A stretch of 64,000 nucleotides of DNA, from NCBI GenBank assembly GCA_002633025.1, contig NMRB01000849.1, positions 192,182 through 256,181 of the forward strand. The letters are read 5' to 3'. Below the pieces are notes generated by a model. It made no database searches and had not been told where the DNA came from. It worked only from the letters and a program-made list of their open reading frames with translations. The position numbers were made by a program, and so were the translations under genes. Of this stretch, positions 11,501-22,576 are shown piece by piece (position 1 is the first letter of the stretch; every line of letters starts with the position of its first letter). The stretch comes from Notospermus geniculatus (Eukaryota; Nemertea; Pilidiophora; Heteronemertea; Lineidae).

Positions 11501-13911
11501 CGAATGGGGTGGAGCATTTAACAGATATCCTGAATAATTTCTCCGTATCAGAATTTACACGATCGGAAGCTGCCGGAGTGATTGCCCAGGTTACATCACC
11601 GTGCCTCGATCATTATCATCATCTGAGTGGGTTTCTTGAAAACATGGAAGATCTGACCAGAGCATTAACAGGTGATTACACTATGTTCAGAATTAGTTGC
11701 CGTGGTTTGGGGTTCATTCCAAGGAGACGGACACCAGGGAAGCACGATGCAAATGACTTTCAGTGGTTCTCTTTTGACCTTGAAATCCACCAACCTAATC
11801 AATTTTTTTCACAATTTTTGTTGTACTGAGTAACCTTTCTACGTATAAAGGCTGACAGGTTGTCCTTGATGACGGGGTGTCCTGATCAAACGGTCAAAAT
11901 GAATAGAAATGACCATCTGAACTTTGATGTTCTTGATCGAGAAGTGCCTGCTTAGAGAGGTGTCACCTTAGGTAACTTCTGAACAAAAGGGAGGTTACCG
12001 TACATTGTTGACTACATCCTCCAGTGTGCACCAGTTACATTACATGCCTATTGATTTCATTTCAGTATTGTGTGTTGAAGCATCGAGCCCCGAGGTCTTT
12101 CTATTGGGTACAGCCGCCATCGCCAACATCACATTCATGGACAGCCTAGCCTGTGACTACCTCCTCCAATTTCACACTGCCAAAGTATTAATTGATGCCT
12201 CACAACTACAGAAAGCCGAATCTCTTTTTGCAAAAGACCAGGTATTCGAGAGTGAAGATGAAGTGGGTTGTAGGGGGAAAGGAGATGGATGCTGAAATTA
12301 GAAATGATTCTCATAATCTTTTGTGGGTTAATTCAACATGCTCAGTCAAAGCTGACATGAGAAGATGCCCCCTGTGTATATTTCTTACAAATTCCAAGGT
12401 CTTGCTTTGGAGGTCAATGTTTCAAGGCCTTGCTAGGAGGCCACTGTTCCAAGGTCATGCTTGGAGGCCACTGTTCCAAGGTCATGCTTGGAGGCCACTG
12501 TTCCAAGGTCATGCTTGGAGGCCAGTGTTTCCTGTTCCTGGCTGAATTCCCATCAAGTGTCGGTCAACTCAGAAAATTTCTGTCTTTTAACACCTGGCCC
12601 ATCCCTTAGCACTCTAGGCTTCCACTTACCGTTACATTCTCCTCATCACCTCCCTCTAGGTTGCCACGGTGATAGCCAATATGGCCGTTCATGAGAATTG
12701 CTGCCAGGAACTCATGGAGGCTAACGGAATTGAATTGTTGCTACATTTCTTACAAGAATCTCCACAGAATTACAGGACGGAATCAGAAGTGTCGGCGTGT
12801 GAACGGGTGCAGCAGAAATCGGCCATAGCTTTGACGAGATTGAGCCGCGATCCAGATTGTGCTCTGATTGTTGTGGAATGCCAGGGTAGGTAACTGCTCT
12901 CACACCAACAAAAGATGTCAAAGTGGTGCAACGGAAATTTCAGCGCCTGTCACCGCTGAGACTCGAGGTCCATTCCGGTTGAACTTGCTTTTCATGTGAT
13001 ACATGATACAGAGGGTGCCATCTTGGACTTTGTTGTCTGGCCGCCACATTTCTGTTGTTGCTCAATGTCAAAATATAAATAGCTGCAGATTCCGCCCTCT
13101 ATTCAGACTAAAATCTTTGCTTAGCTTTCTGTTCTGTTCCTTCCCAGGGCTTCCAAGATTAGTGCAGTTATGTCATGAAGGCAACGAAAGAAATGAAAGT
13201 GATTCCGTTTTAGTAGCTTGTTTGGTACGTATGTCCACACATCTCTTATTTTACACTCAGTTCTTTGGTTCACCGCAAAACGTACAAGCTTTTTGCTGGT
13301 TCAAATCCCGTAATCGTTTTCCCCTTACTACTAGTGACACTGGCTTTTACTTAAGATTTGCACAGCAATTTCCAATGTAAATGTGTTGCAAAACTTGAAA
13401 TAAAAGCATTTGCTACCTTTTATGAATATCAGCCATTGTGTCTGATTCATTTCATTAGCTTACCTGTGTCAGTGAGCTTTTGTCGTCATGCGGTGTCCGT
13501 CGTCTGTCGTAGTCTGTTAGCAGGGCACGTTTCGTAACCGCTGGGCCTATTAGCACCAAGCTTGGTACATATGTGCCCCTAGGTCACATGACCTCAGACA
13601 CCAAGTTTCGGTCTGATTTGATTCCTAGGTCAGCCACCAGGGGGGCTTAACCGAAAATCTTTAAAGTGCTATTTCGCCTTAACCGTTGATCGGATCCTCA
13701 CCAAATTTTTATCATAGGTACATCTTATGAGGATACATGGTGGTCCTGACTTCATTGTTGGTATCTTTGTACCTTTCAGGCTGCTCTGAGGAAGATAACT
13801 AGTGTTTGTGGGATCCGTAATCTAGTCACTGACGATGTCCAACAGTTGGTCAAACCAAGACTATTAGAATCTTTCTTGATGTGTTCCAAGTTGGAGGAGA
13901 CATTCGTATAG
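5598..13911 (+). CDS. INSC: Inscuteable homologue, complete coding sequence in 10 exons
   Basis: Adaptor that links the Par3/aPKC polarity complex to LGN/Pins and orients the mitotic spindle in asymmetric division. Exons: 5598-5758 (ATG at 5614), 6133-6196, 8854-8977, 10038-10208, 10651-10890, 11500-11671, 12066-12241, 12660-12885, 13148-13224, 13780-13911 (TAG). All junctions are GT-AG and phases agree, giving about 508 residues, close to the short vertebrate isoform. Residues ~4-36 match the LGN-binding peptide (W..DL..MTE.ECM.VLQ.K). Residues ~112-490 form the armadillo-like region, with blocks such as CERVQQKSAIALTRLSRDPD and EVFLLGTAAIANITF close to vertebrate INSC. The C-terminus EETFV is a class I PDZ ligand like vertebrate ESFV. 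The first coding exon has a splice acceptor, so a 5' UTR exon lies upstream. Exons 5-10 recur at 22577-26468. Confidence 0.95.
6651..6928. mobile_element. Non-autonomous repeat with CCAGGGGTGGATCCAGG ends
   Basis: In INSC intron 2. The left end CCAGGGGTGGATCCAGG and right end CCCTGGATCCATGCCTGG are inverted copies about 280 bp apart, the interior being G-rich then AT-rich. Apparent open frames inside are short and have no family resemblance. Confidence 0.6.
7334..7668. mobile_element. Non-autonomous TIR element CAGGGTTATATCTAG
   Basis: In INSC intron 2. The left end CAGGGTTATATCTAG and right end CTAGATATAACCCTG are perfect inverted repeats of about 15 bp enclosing 335 bp. Nearby flanks are TGTAC and TGTAT, a possible imperfect 5-bp target duplication. 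The ends belong to the CAGGG class seen also at 9154 and 24791. Confidence 0.7.
8231..8434. mobile_element. MITE, ATGTGACC..CCACAGCAAAACCA family
   Basis: In INSC intron 2. The left end ATGTGACCTTCCACAGCAAA and right end TTTTGCTGTGGAAGGTCACAT are inverted copies around about 200 bp. The same family occurs at 56894-57102 and 61386-61595, so it is a dispersed repeat. Confidence 0.75.
9154..9394. mobile_element. TIR element CAGGGCTCGAAAATA with 5-bp target duplication
   Basis: In INSC intron 3. The ends CAGGGCTCGAAAATAAG and CTATTTTTGAGTCCTG are imperfect inverted repeats, flanked on both sides by AAGAA. The interior repeats GGAGCTAAAAACAGCTCCAG-like palindromes. No coding sequence. Target duplication size matches the element at 24791-25161. 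Confidence 0.7.
12418..12535. repeat. 27-bp minisatellite in INSC intron 7
   Basis: A unit containing CCAAGGTCATGCTTGGAGGC is repeated about four times here. The equivalent site in the second copy (24295-24350) has about two units, so array length is polymorphic between the copies. Confidence 0.85.
13455..13770. mobile_element. Dispersed repeat present only in first copy
   Basis: In INSC intron 9. The sequence, with its opening GTCGTCATGCGGTGTCCGTC stretch and GGTACATATGTGCCCCTAGG core, is missing from intron 9 of the second copy, where different elements sit instead. It has no coding potential. I recognise its style as a common marine-invertebrate interspersed repeat but cannot name the family. 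Confidence 0.45.
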
Positions 13912-14390
13912 GAGTGAAAAATCTCAGTCTGTTCAACGGTATTGACCAGCGGTATTGTAAGATTTATTGATTTGGATGGGAAAGGTTTTGAGGATGACTG
14001 AGCAAAATCAGATAGTATTCATCAAAGATGGTCAATGTTCCTGTGTTGATTTCGTGTGCAGATTTCATCACCACTCTATTGGGGTCACGATGACTCGGCA
14101 AAATTGGATGTGGGATTCGTTCAGCTCAAAATGCCATGATACCTGTTCTGAGAGTTTGCCTGCGGATTTCATTGTCACTTCATCGAGTTTGCGAGGAAAT
14201 GGATGACACTGTGCCCTGTTTTAGGGATATCAGCAGTTCTTTTTCATCTTACTCATTTAGTGCTACGAAGAAAAGCAAAACGGAAGATTTGCTGAAACTT
14301 ATCGTCTTCGTTTTCAAATATCTCCGCACGGGGCATTTACAAATAAAAATATTCTACCTTGCAGAAGGTGTCGTCTGCTAACCTGGGCCG

Positions 14391-14487
14391 ATGTTCCCGA
14401 AGCCGTCGTAAGGATAACGATGTCGTTAAAACTGGAAAAATACATAGCGTAACGACATCGTTAACCTTACGATGGCTTTGGGAACAT
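14391..14487. mobile_element. Fold-back element ATGTTCCCGAAGCC, copy 1
   Basis: Two arms of about 38 bp (ATGTTCCCGAAGCCGTCGTA and its inverse) enclose a spacer of about 21 bp. The arms include TAACGATGTCGTTA, itself palindromic. The same family lies at 18971-19071 with the spacer in the opposite orientation. Both insertions are missing from the second copy of the block (compare 26950). Confidence 0.8.
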
Positions 14488-15952
14488 GGGTCATGTACTC
14501 TTGTTCTGACTGAGTCTTATCATTCTATGAATCATAGACTTTGATTCAGCATTAGGATCATTCATGTGGATTTGACATTTCTGGTAGGGGTTGGGTCCCC
14601 CTACCAATGGTGCCATAGTATTCAAACCACGTCTGGTGCCATTGAAATTTGCGCCTGTCAGGTCTAACTTGATGGGCCACATTGTATAAATCGCAGACAT
14701 CCCTGACGCTATCATTAACCTATTAACATAATACCCTTCATTTATTCTACACCATGTTATACTATAGGTCCCGTTGATATCAAAACAATTGAATTTCAGA
14801 TTTCTCAGTCTAGTGTTTTCAAGACTGACATGTCTGATGTAAATATATGTGTCTTTTTCTTGGGATTTAAAATGTGCCTAGTTATTTGACTTTATCGTTC
14901 AACGGACTTCATCTCAAGGAGTCTTTTGATCTTTTTATAAACACACATGTTGCTTTATTCGTCAATTTTGCTCAAGTATTTTGTTGAACTGTTATCTTGC
15001 AGAAGTCTTGCTAACCGAACATGGCTGGCTTCTTACTTTGTATTCCAATATGTCGTCGAATCTTTTACCCGAGTAGAAACCTCTTCACAAAACCAGCATG
15101 ATCCATCACGAGTGTCATGCCCGGTGTAATCACCACTCATAAAAACACGGAGAGACCGAATTTCAACTATCAGCGAGCATTATTTATCAAATGATTCTAT
15201 TTATAAGTCTTCTCATTAATAGACGTGGAATGTGTCTGTAGTTTATCCTTAGGCTAAGTTGCCAGTCGATCTCACCATATGCTACTAACTTGTCTTTTTT
15301 GCATTGTTTTGTCACCTTCTGCACTGTTGATATCACCGTAAATCGCCACTCCGAAGGGAAATAAAAATCCCTGAGGCGAGATTTGCTGCAACAATTCTTG
15401 GTATTGGTCATTCAGGATTCACTTGTCGTTTGTTCAGTACAACTGATTCATTATTGTGGGAAGCGTTCAGTTACTTAATAGGGAAAGAATGACTGCTGTT
15501 AAAATCGATTGCAATGTGGACGGCACTAGTTTTCTTTGCCATCAAGACCTCTCTGCTCAACTAGGCGACATGTATCCACGAGTTCAGTAGATATCTCTAC
15601 TGGTACTAGTATCGGTACTTAGTGTACCAATACACCAAATTCTGTTACTCAAGAGTTTATTTTTTGTACCCCTCATGTTTCTAAAGAGACCTACCCTGCA
15701 TGTTGATCACTTGGTCAGATAGATGATTCTCGAATTAGCAGATCTGCGCACTTCCGCAAAAATTGTAACCACAACCTCGATCTGAAACCAGCTGACGTGA
15801 CGCAATCCATGATTCAGCAATGGTCGACTCTGACGCAACATCGTCGAAGTCACTGTTGTGGGGTTCTCTGTGTCACGTCATTCAGTTTCAGACCGAGGTT
15901 ACGGTTGCAATTTCGGCGGAAGTGCGCAGATCGTTCTCATTAATGTCAATTT

Positions 15953-16061
15953 CAGGCCTTGCCATTTGACGGGCGCGATTTTGCATGCACCTCGCAAACA
16001 ATAGAAATTCAATTGTTTGCGAGGTGCATGCAAAATCGCGCCTGTCAAATGGCAAGGCCTG
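15953..16061. mobile_element. Nearly perfect hairpin element, CAGGCCTTGCC ends
   Basis: Two arms of about 49 bp, differing at one position, surround a few bases (GAAATTC region). The ends are CAGGCCTTGCC and GGCAAGGCCTG. CAATTT flanks both sides here and occurs once at the empty site 28602-28607 of the second copy, so this is a recent insertion with a 6-bp target duplication. Confidence 0.85.
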
Positions 16062-18970
16062 CAATTTGAGAATTGTCTATTGCTTCTACATTCCATATAC
16101 ATGTATGTTGCTTATTGAATTGAAGAAATTCAGAACTGGTGAAAAAGTACGGTATTCTCCAGCAGCTTTGGAGGGGACATGTGCAGTCAATGTGATAGGT
16201 TCTGTTCATAATCTGACCAGTCAAGTGCTAGATTGTACTGGCCAGTTTAAGTTGATTATCTGCTGCAATTGTGAGTGGCTTAATCACAATATTTTGAGTC
16301 TTTGATTATATATTTCGTGGTAATCTGTTGTTCATAGATAAACAGCAAAATGACTTGGACTTGCATACATTTTGTTTCACATCATCTCTCCAACTGTTTG
16401 ATCTTTCTGATACAGCATGTGGTCAACTCAAAAACAAACTAGCTCAAATGATTAGGAACTTGATGTAAATTTCATTCATTCATTTGGTATCACAATGAAT
16501 GGAGGCTGAAATGTGAAACTGGACTTTGACACTGGCTCAAGTCTTCAATGATCTACCACTTACGTAGGCCTATATACACCGGTAGTAGAAAGTGTCGATG
16601 CGTATCTCTATAAGTCATAATAGCTAAACAACAGCAGCTCATTAAAAGCAAAAGGCTTGAGTTGTTTCCAGTTTGCCCACTAGAGTCACTATTCTTTAAT
16701 CAAAGGTTATAAAAAATGACCATCACTCAGGGAATGCAACACTATATCATTACACAGCCATGTATCCCGGTATAATACAAAAGTAATTAGCATAATTATG
16801 CAAATTGATTGACATTAGCATATTAATCCACTTTGCATATCATTTGATGCACAGTCTTTGAAGAAGAATATCTTGCATTGAACATGTTCAGACATACATC
16901 ACAAGTGCTTCAGACTTGAAGATCAGTTTCACTTATTTAACTGCTATATATCATCATTGCTTGCAGATTTTTTCCCAAATTTATTAAGAGGGCCATCACT
17001 GCTGGATCCAACCAGTCGAAATTCTTGTTGGAACACAAACAGCAAGGCAGACTGTGTATTCAACAGCAACATTTTTATAGAGCAGAGAACAAAAATCGTC
17101 ACTCAACTGGTGAAATATTCGTGTGTGATGTCCCTGTCAAATTCTGATTTAAATTATGTATGGTGGAGTTGCTGAATTAAAGACCTTTGGGACTGAGAAA
17201 TATTGTTCTTGATATTCATCCTTATGTCATCAGGGGTTCTCCCCGGTATCAACACCGTGACCCTCTTTGGATGTCACATTGAGAGGTGTCCTGATTACAG
17301 ATACCAAAATGAATAGAAATTAAGATATTCAGGACCGAGGTGCGGTCCTCAGCTGAGGATCCTCTGGCTGAAGGGTCTGCTTGGGTGGGTTCTACTCTGT
17401 AATAATTAGTCTACTTGCCAGTATCTTCTTTCTTCTAGGCACAATATATTCTTATTAACATTAAAACGAAAATTAATTACATTTCACTTTAATTCCATTG
17501 TAATTGTTCATCACAGTTTAATTCATTATTCAAACATTCGTGTACATAAGTTTGATTCTTGGTGCTTCACATGTTACTCAATTATCGATTTAAAATCATA
17601 ATTCATATACCGGTATACATTTATATATACATGTACACAGTACTTCTATTTGCATATTCATTGTCGCATACTATTCACATAATGAAGTGTTGTCACCAAG
17701 GGGCAGATATTTCAGAGAATAGAACTTCGCAAGCAGATCGCATTGGCCTACTATTACTAATTGGATACTATCAAAAACTGATCAAATATTTTGACGGCCA
17801 TCAAATTACCATAGATTTCCCCTTTAAATACTCTCATAATCTATTCTCTGAAATGGATGTTCTTTTTTTCAGCCATTTGTGTTGTCCTTACTGAAATCTT
17901 CATCAGCTCATGTCGTATACACGTGAAAGTTGTTGACCATATCTTCAACCTAGATTTTTATTTTCTGTGCTCATTGATCCCATTCAGAGAGTGGCAGTGC
18001 TACAAGTAGATTCGATGCACAAATGAATTTCTTCAGCATTGCGTCTTTCTAAGTGTGGCAGAAGACAGTGTAGCTCAAAATACTTCAGAAAATTATTCCC
18101 GGTATTCTCTAACTGCTCTTCGGCAATCACCATTTGTGGGGAGACATCATGATATGCTCATACGGGGGACAGAATCAGTTGAAACTCTCCTCTTCACCCT
18201 GAACCAGAAGAATATCCTTCATCAATTCTAATTCTATCTTCTTCATGTTATTAGGTATTTAAGAAGTTTAATATTTAAATTTAAAATCAGTTCATATTTC
18301 TGATTTGATGTTATGATGAATTAAAAAGAACAATATTTTGAAACGTTTTCTTTGTGTTGTCTTATGACGAGGCAGGTCCTGGTGGTTTTGACTATCCGGA
18401 CTCTGCATGCTCTGTGTGTCTGCCAAGTGTCTGTGGGTTGTAGAGATTTGTCTTTACGCTTCGTTGCATCAGTTATAAGCTTGTTACTGTTCAATACCGT
18501 AACCATATCTGCTTTGTCGACACTGGGACTCAAAAATATGGAAAATTGACAAGCTAGGGTCTGGTGCTCATTTCAACTGTCCAGACTTGGTATTTACCAA
18601 CTGTCTGTAAGTCCAAGAGATTTGTCATTTCTGATCTGTCAGGTTTCCGATCCTTTCATCATGCCTTGCGGAAGACCAGTCTTCTGGCAACCAGTGAATA
18701 GTCCATCTGGTTAGCCCACATGTACCGGTAGTTCTCTGCTGGCTCACAAGAGTGTCAAGATGAATCCTGCCCCGAGTGGAAAATTCAGCCTTTGGTTTTC
18801 AATATTAACACTTTTATTTCATAATAAATAACATGGCAAGATGACAGACCATTGAAACGGAATGATATTAATTGACTTGCCTCCAGGGGGTGGTTAGCAA
18901 ATTTCATTTCTAATGAAATTGACAGGCACATGCACTCAAAATCAGCAATTCAGCTGCAGACTATCCAGGA

Positions 18971-19071
18971 CCATGTTCCCGAAGCCGTCGTCAGGTTAAC
19001 GATGTCGTTACGCTATGCATTTTCCCAGTTTTAACGACATCGTTAACCTAACGATGGCTTCGGGAACATGG
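18971..19071. mobile_element. Fold-back element ATGTTCCCGAAGCC, copy 2
   Basis: Arms of 40 bp beginning CCATGTTCCCGAAGCCGTCG and their inverse flank a 21-bp spacer that is the reverse complement of the spacer at 14391-14487. It is absent from the corresponding position near 32110 of the second copy. Confidence 0.85.
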
Positions 19072-19076
19072 CTCCT

Positions 19077-19215
19077 GGGGCCATATTTATGAAGCCTTCG
19101 CAACTTTGCATTCACGCAAATCTATTGTTTCGCTGCACATGCCCTATTGTTCACTGACTGCCTCACAATAGATTTGCGTGAACGCAAAGTTGCGAAAGCT
19201 TCATAAATATGGCCC
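19077..19215. mobile_element. Fold-back MITE GGGGCCATATTTATGAAG
   Basis: Arms GGGGCCATATTTATGAAG and the inverse enclose a second inverted pair (CGCAAATCTATTGT). The related copy at 32115-32241 shows the element in both versions of the block, with a few internal differences. Confidence 0.8.
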
Positions 19216-19494
19216 CAGCTCTATTCATCAGCCATTACAATTGCATTTAGTGACCCAAACTACATGAACACGACTTCACTAGCCAAACTTAATCCCAGCA
19301 ATACCTATCAACATTTCATCCTGCATACATGTACAACAGGGTATGCTCCCAACCACAGTATTTCTGCCAATGGTCCACTTACAGGAATGAGAGTAGCAAG
19401 ACGCAAGAAACTTTCCCATTGCCTGCAGGGTTGGTAATCCTGAACAGATAACAACTACCGATTACTCATCTCCTTTCTTAAAGACATTTATTTA

Positions 19495-20898
19495 TCAACC
19501 AGAGCCTTTATTTTTCCCATCATCTAATGCTGTTTTTGCATCTTCCAACAATGTAGTTCCCTCTGCTTCCCTGGGTTTAATATTTCCAGCCACAACCTCA
19601 CCAGTCTTTGGTAAATATAAATTAAACGCTTGAAAATATTGCAACATATTTTCAGTCTTTTTTATATCCAATGAATGTTCAGCAGAAATTGCTCTTGCTG
19701 TGTATTTTTTTGAGTCTACCAGACGTTTCCCTAGAATGTCCATAAGAGTCCTCATAGAAAGTCTCCCAGGAGGGACCACCTCAGGTTCTTCAAAACCCAA
19801 TTCAGTCTCACCCACTGGACTTCTGTTCTGTGGAAGTTCACGGCCACCTGCTGATTTAACCTGAAAAGTAATGAGTACATTTCATGAATTTGCATTATAG
19901 ACATTGAATACCATACTTGAGAAAATTATTAACCCTTTCCAAACAACTGAGGGAGGGTTGTCAATCTGTCTACCGCAGGCCCACACTCAGGAATCACACT
20001 CTCTGGTTTTTGCCCATGACATTTCATCATCAGTTGTGGTCAGAAATAGCAGGCAACACACAGATGATCTAACTAGTTCATGTATCCCTAGCTCTATTTC
20101 CAACTAACCTCTGGGGGTGGTCCATAAGATTCAATTCTGACACTCTTCAACTTCTCAAGCAGGGCTTCATTCTTTTTGTCAATTTCTTCTTTTATGTCAG
20201 ATTTTTCTGAAGTAGAATAGGAGCACATTTAAGCTTAAGAGGGACTGTCACCCACTCTGAATCCTAACCTCTGGCCCCTACCCCATATCATGCCACCTCC
20301 TGGCTGCCTACCCCTGACCCCTATTCACCTATTCTACTCCTACTCCTAACCCTAACTCCTGACCGTTAAGCCTCCTAGGCCTACACAGGCAGCCAGCTGT
20401 TACCCTGGGCTAGGCCTAGATACTGTACTGTAGGCCTAGGCCTACCCTGTTCCATCCGTCCGGGATTAGGCGTAGACGACATTTCATGATTTAGCCTAGT
20501 AAGGCTAGGCCTAGCTACACCTTTTAGCTAGGCCTAGGCCTACCACATTTATTTAGGCCCTAACGAATAAAAATAAGAACAAGCAAGCCCAGTAACAACC
20601 TCGGTTCTCACTCTGCATCATCATGCATCGTAGGCCATCAACAGAAAAGCCAGGCAAGGGCATGTTTTCTGGGACATCCTGTACTCTACACTGTACCTCC
20701 TGTACATCATGTACATGTGATATGTGGGTCATCATGTGTGAACTCACGTTGAATCATCTTGATATGCTCAACAGTTGAAGGGTGTTTAGGAGCAACCTTG
20801 GGGGCTATTGCATGATTCTCAACTGCCTTTTGGGCTCTGTGTTCAATGTTAAATCTCTGATTAGCGCGTCTTCCGATCGTAGACAGCGCTTTTCCCAT
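19495..20898 (-). CDS. NDUFAF4: NADH:ubiquinone oxidoreductase assembly factor 4, first copy
   Basis: Mitochondrial factor needed to build complex I. Three exons on the minus strand: 20898-20748 (ATG, residues 1-50), 20206-20109, 19860-19495 (TGA), with GT-AG splice sites and consistent phase, giving 204 residues against 175 in human. Residues ~14-42 (FNIEHRAQKAVENH and APKVAPKHPST) match the conserved N-terminal block NFNLENRA..VAPRHPST. Exon 2 (EEIDKKNEALLEKLKSV) and exon 3 (GRLSMRTLMDILGKR.. KKTENMLQYFQAFNLYLPK) match the middle and C-terminal blocks. An AATAAA follows the stop directly. The extra length is a low-complexity tail after residue ~170. Transcribed convergently towards INSC. 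A second intact copy lies at 32547-33984. Confidence 0.92.
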
Positions 20899-22576
20899 TT
20901 TTAAGAAGTTTCTCTGTTTACAAAATCGGTGACTTTGAGAAAAACAAAAGAACAAGCATATTTTGTTGTGATCGTCGTGACAAACTTAGTCCCAGTATTC
21001 AATTCCGTTAGGCCCGCCTGCGGACTCCCATGTCTTCGGCGCTTACAGGGACAAACTTGGCTTGAAAATATTAACAGTAGTAATGTATTTGAGCAGAACT
21101 GACAAGGCGCTTTTACCCAACAATCCTTGGCGCAGGCCTACATAAATGCCAGTCACTTAATGGGCTCTCAGAGTGGTGCCGTGGTATTAAAACATGCACT
21201 TATCACCTCCGAGACGCTGGATTCGATGCCTCCTGGTTGGACCTGGTACTCATGTGGTACTCTTTCATGTCTCTGACAGCTTGGGTTTCCCCAGGGGTCC
21301 AGTTTCTTTCCAATTATCATTCATAAAAATCACCCAATAGCAATCACGAGAGTGGCAATTAACAGCAAAAAGACCTTAGTGTCTAAGAATGACAGAAAAA
21401 TGAGAAAAAACCATGGGATGATGATTTGATGACTTTATTAACATTCATCTATAAAATATGACCGATTTTGAAAATGAGATGGAAAAACTAACAATTACAG
21501 TAATAAAGAGTCCCTGAAATTCAAGGTGATCTTGATTTAACAATAATTCTTTTTCTGAAATGCCTGAGATGAGGATGTTTTCCCATTTTTCCCACTTTTG
21601 TAATTCACCCTTCAATTTTATGGTTAGACTGAGTTAGCTTCAGAGTTTTTATTTGGGGTGAATTGGTAATGGGTCAAACTGGGAATAAACTGTACAATAT
21701 CACACATTTCACACTGTTGGCGAAATACCCAGCCCAAAAATTACAGCCGTTGCTCACCTCACCGGTATATATTTTTAAAGGGAGACATCCGAAAGATATT
21801 GCCCGGCGGGCACTAGTTGTTATTGTTTTGATTAGCGCACAGCGCCATCTGTTAATCAGTGGTGACACTACGCTATGGCACAGGCCCCTGGAGAGCTATC
21901 AGCAGTGAGTTTAGAACACGTATCTAACCAAAAACAGGCATGAGAGTGCACCTTCAACAGAAAACCTGAAACGGGGGAAGAAAACCTGAAAACTATTCCC
22001 CCCCCCCCCCCCCCAGGAACATCAGCATTTCGTCCGGCCATGGCAAGGCTACTCAAATGCCAACTTGGTAGCCCTTCAAAGGCTGATGGATGTCATCATA
22101 TAACTCAGTAGAGCTTGTGCAGTGGCTCATTATGACGTCACTTTTGACCTGCAGTCCACCATGCTGACGTCGACGACAAAGTGCGCCATGTGCAGACTGC
22201 GTCGTGGTTTGAAGACGCACACACTCCACTTGCGCTGACGACAAAATGCACCACGTGGGTCGCCGATGTCGTTTGACGTCAAATTTTTCCGTGATGACGT
22301 CATCTGCACAAGCTCTATAGACCTGATAGGCCATTCTAGATCTTTGGTGCTGCCGCTGGGTTTCCATCGTGCCAAGGCCAGTGCCTAGGGCTCATATGTT
22401 AAGTTACATTGCCCAGGGCCCCATTACCCATACGATATGATGACGCTTGTACCCAGGTCCCCATCTTCCAAGGCCTGTGCATGGGTCCCCAGAAGCTGAG
22501 GCCAGTTGCTGGACCCCATGTGCAGCACCGGTGAAATAGGAAGCAATTCAAATCTTCCATCATTCTGTCTTTTCAG
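20899..22576. other. Upstream of NDUFAF4 and junction of the two large copies
   Basis: No recognised gene. It includes the putative NDUFAF4 promoter side (20899-21100, with GATCGTCGTGACAAA), one arm of the TTAA fold-back element from 21779, about 55 bp of sequence not seen elsewhere (21941-21995), the poly-C run at 21996-22014 where the second copy begins, and a MITE at 22111-22315. Confidence 0.6.
22111..22315. mobile_element. MITE GAGCTTGTGCAG with TA target
   Basis: The ends GAGCTTGTGCAG and CTGCACAAGCTC are inverted repeats, with TGACGTCA also mirrored inside. TA flanks each end and the empty site in the first copy (about 10365) has a single TA. No coding sequence in 205 bp. Tc1/mariner-like target use is inferred. 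Confidence 0.75.

Larger units (their letters stand above)
13912..19494. other. INSC 3' region to NDUFAF4, no recognised gene
   Basis: No open frame here resembles a known protein or has supporting splice sites. It includes the 3' UTR of INSC, several AATAAA-like sites, and fold-back elements at 14391, 15953, 18971 and 19077. The sequence is repeated with insertions and deletions at 26469-32546. Confidence 0.65.
10265..21940. repeat. First copy of the large direct duplication
   Basis: This block, starting just after a poly-C run, is near-identical to 21998-35040 and contains INSC exons 5-10 and the whole of NDUFAF4 in the same order and orientation. Copy-specific insertions here are at 13455-13725, 14391-14487, 15953-16061 and 18971-19071. 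Exons differ from the second copy almost only at synonymous positions. Either a recent tandem duplication or one of two haplotypes placed in series in the assembly; I favour the latter. Confidence 0.9.

Noticed and set aside
22053-22375. 81-104-codon minus-strand frames
   Set aside because: They run across a TA-target MITE and its flanks, and the empty allele removes them.
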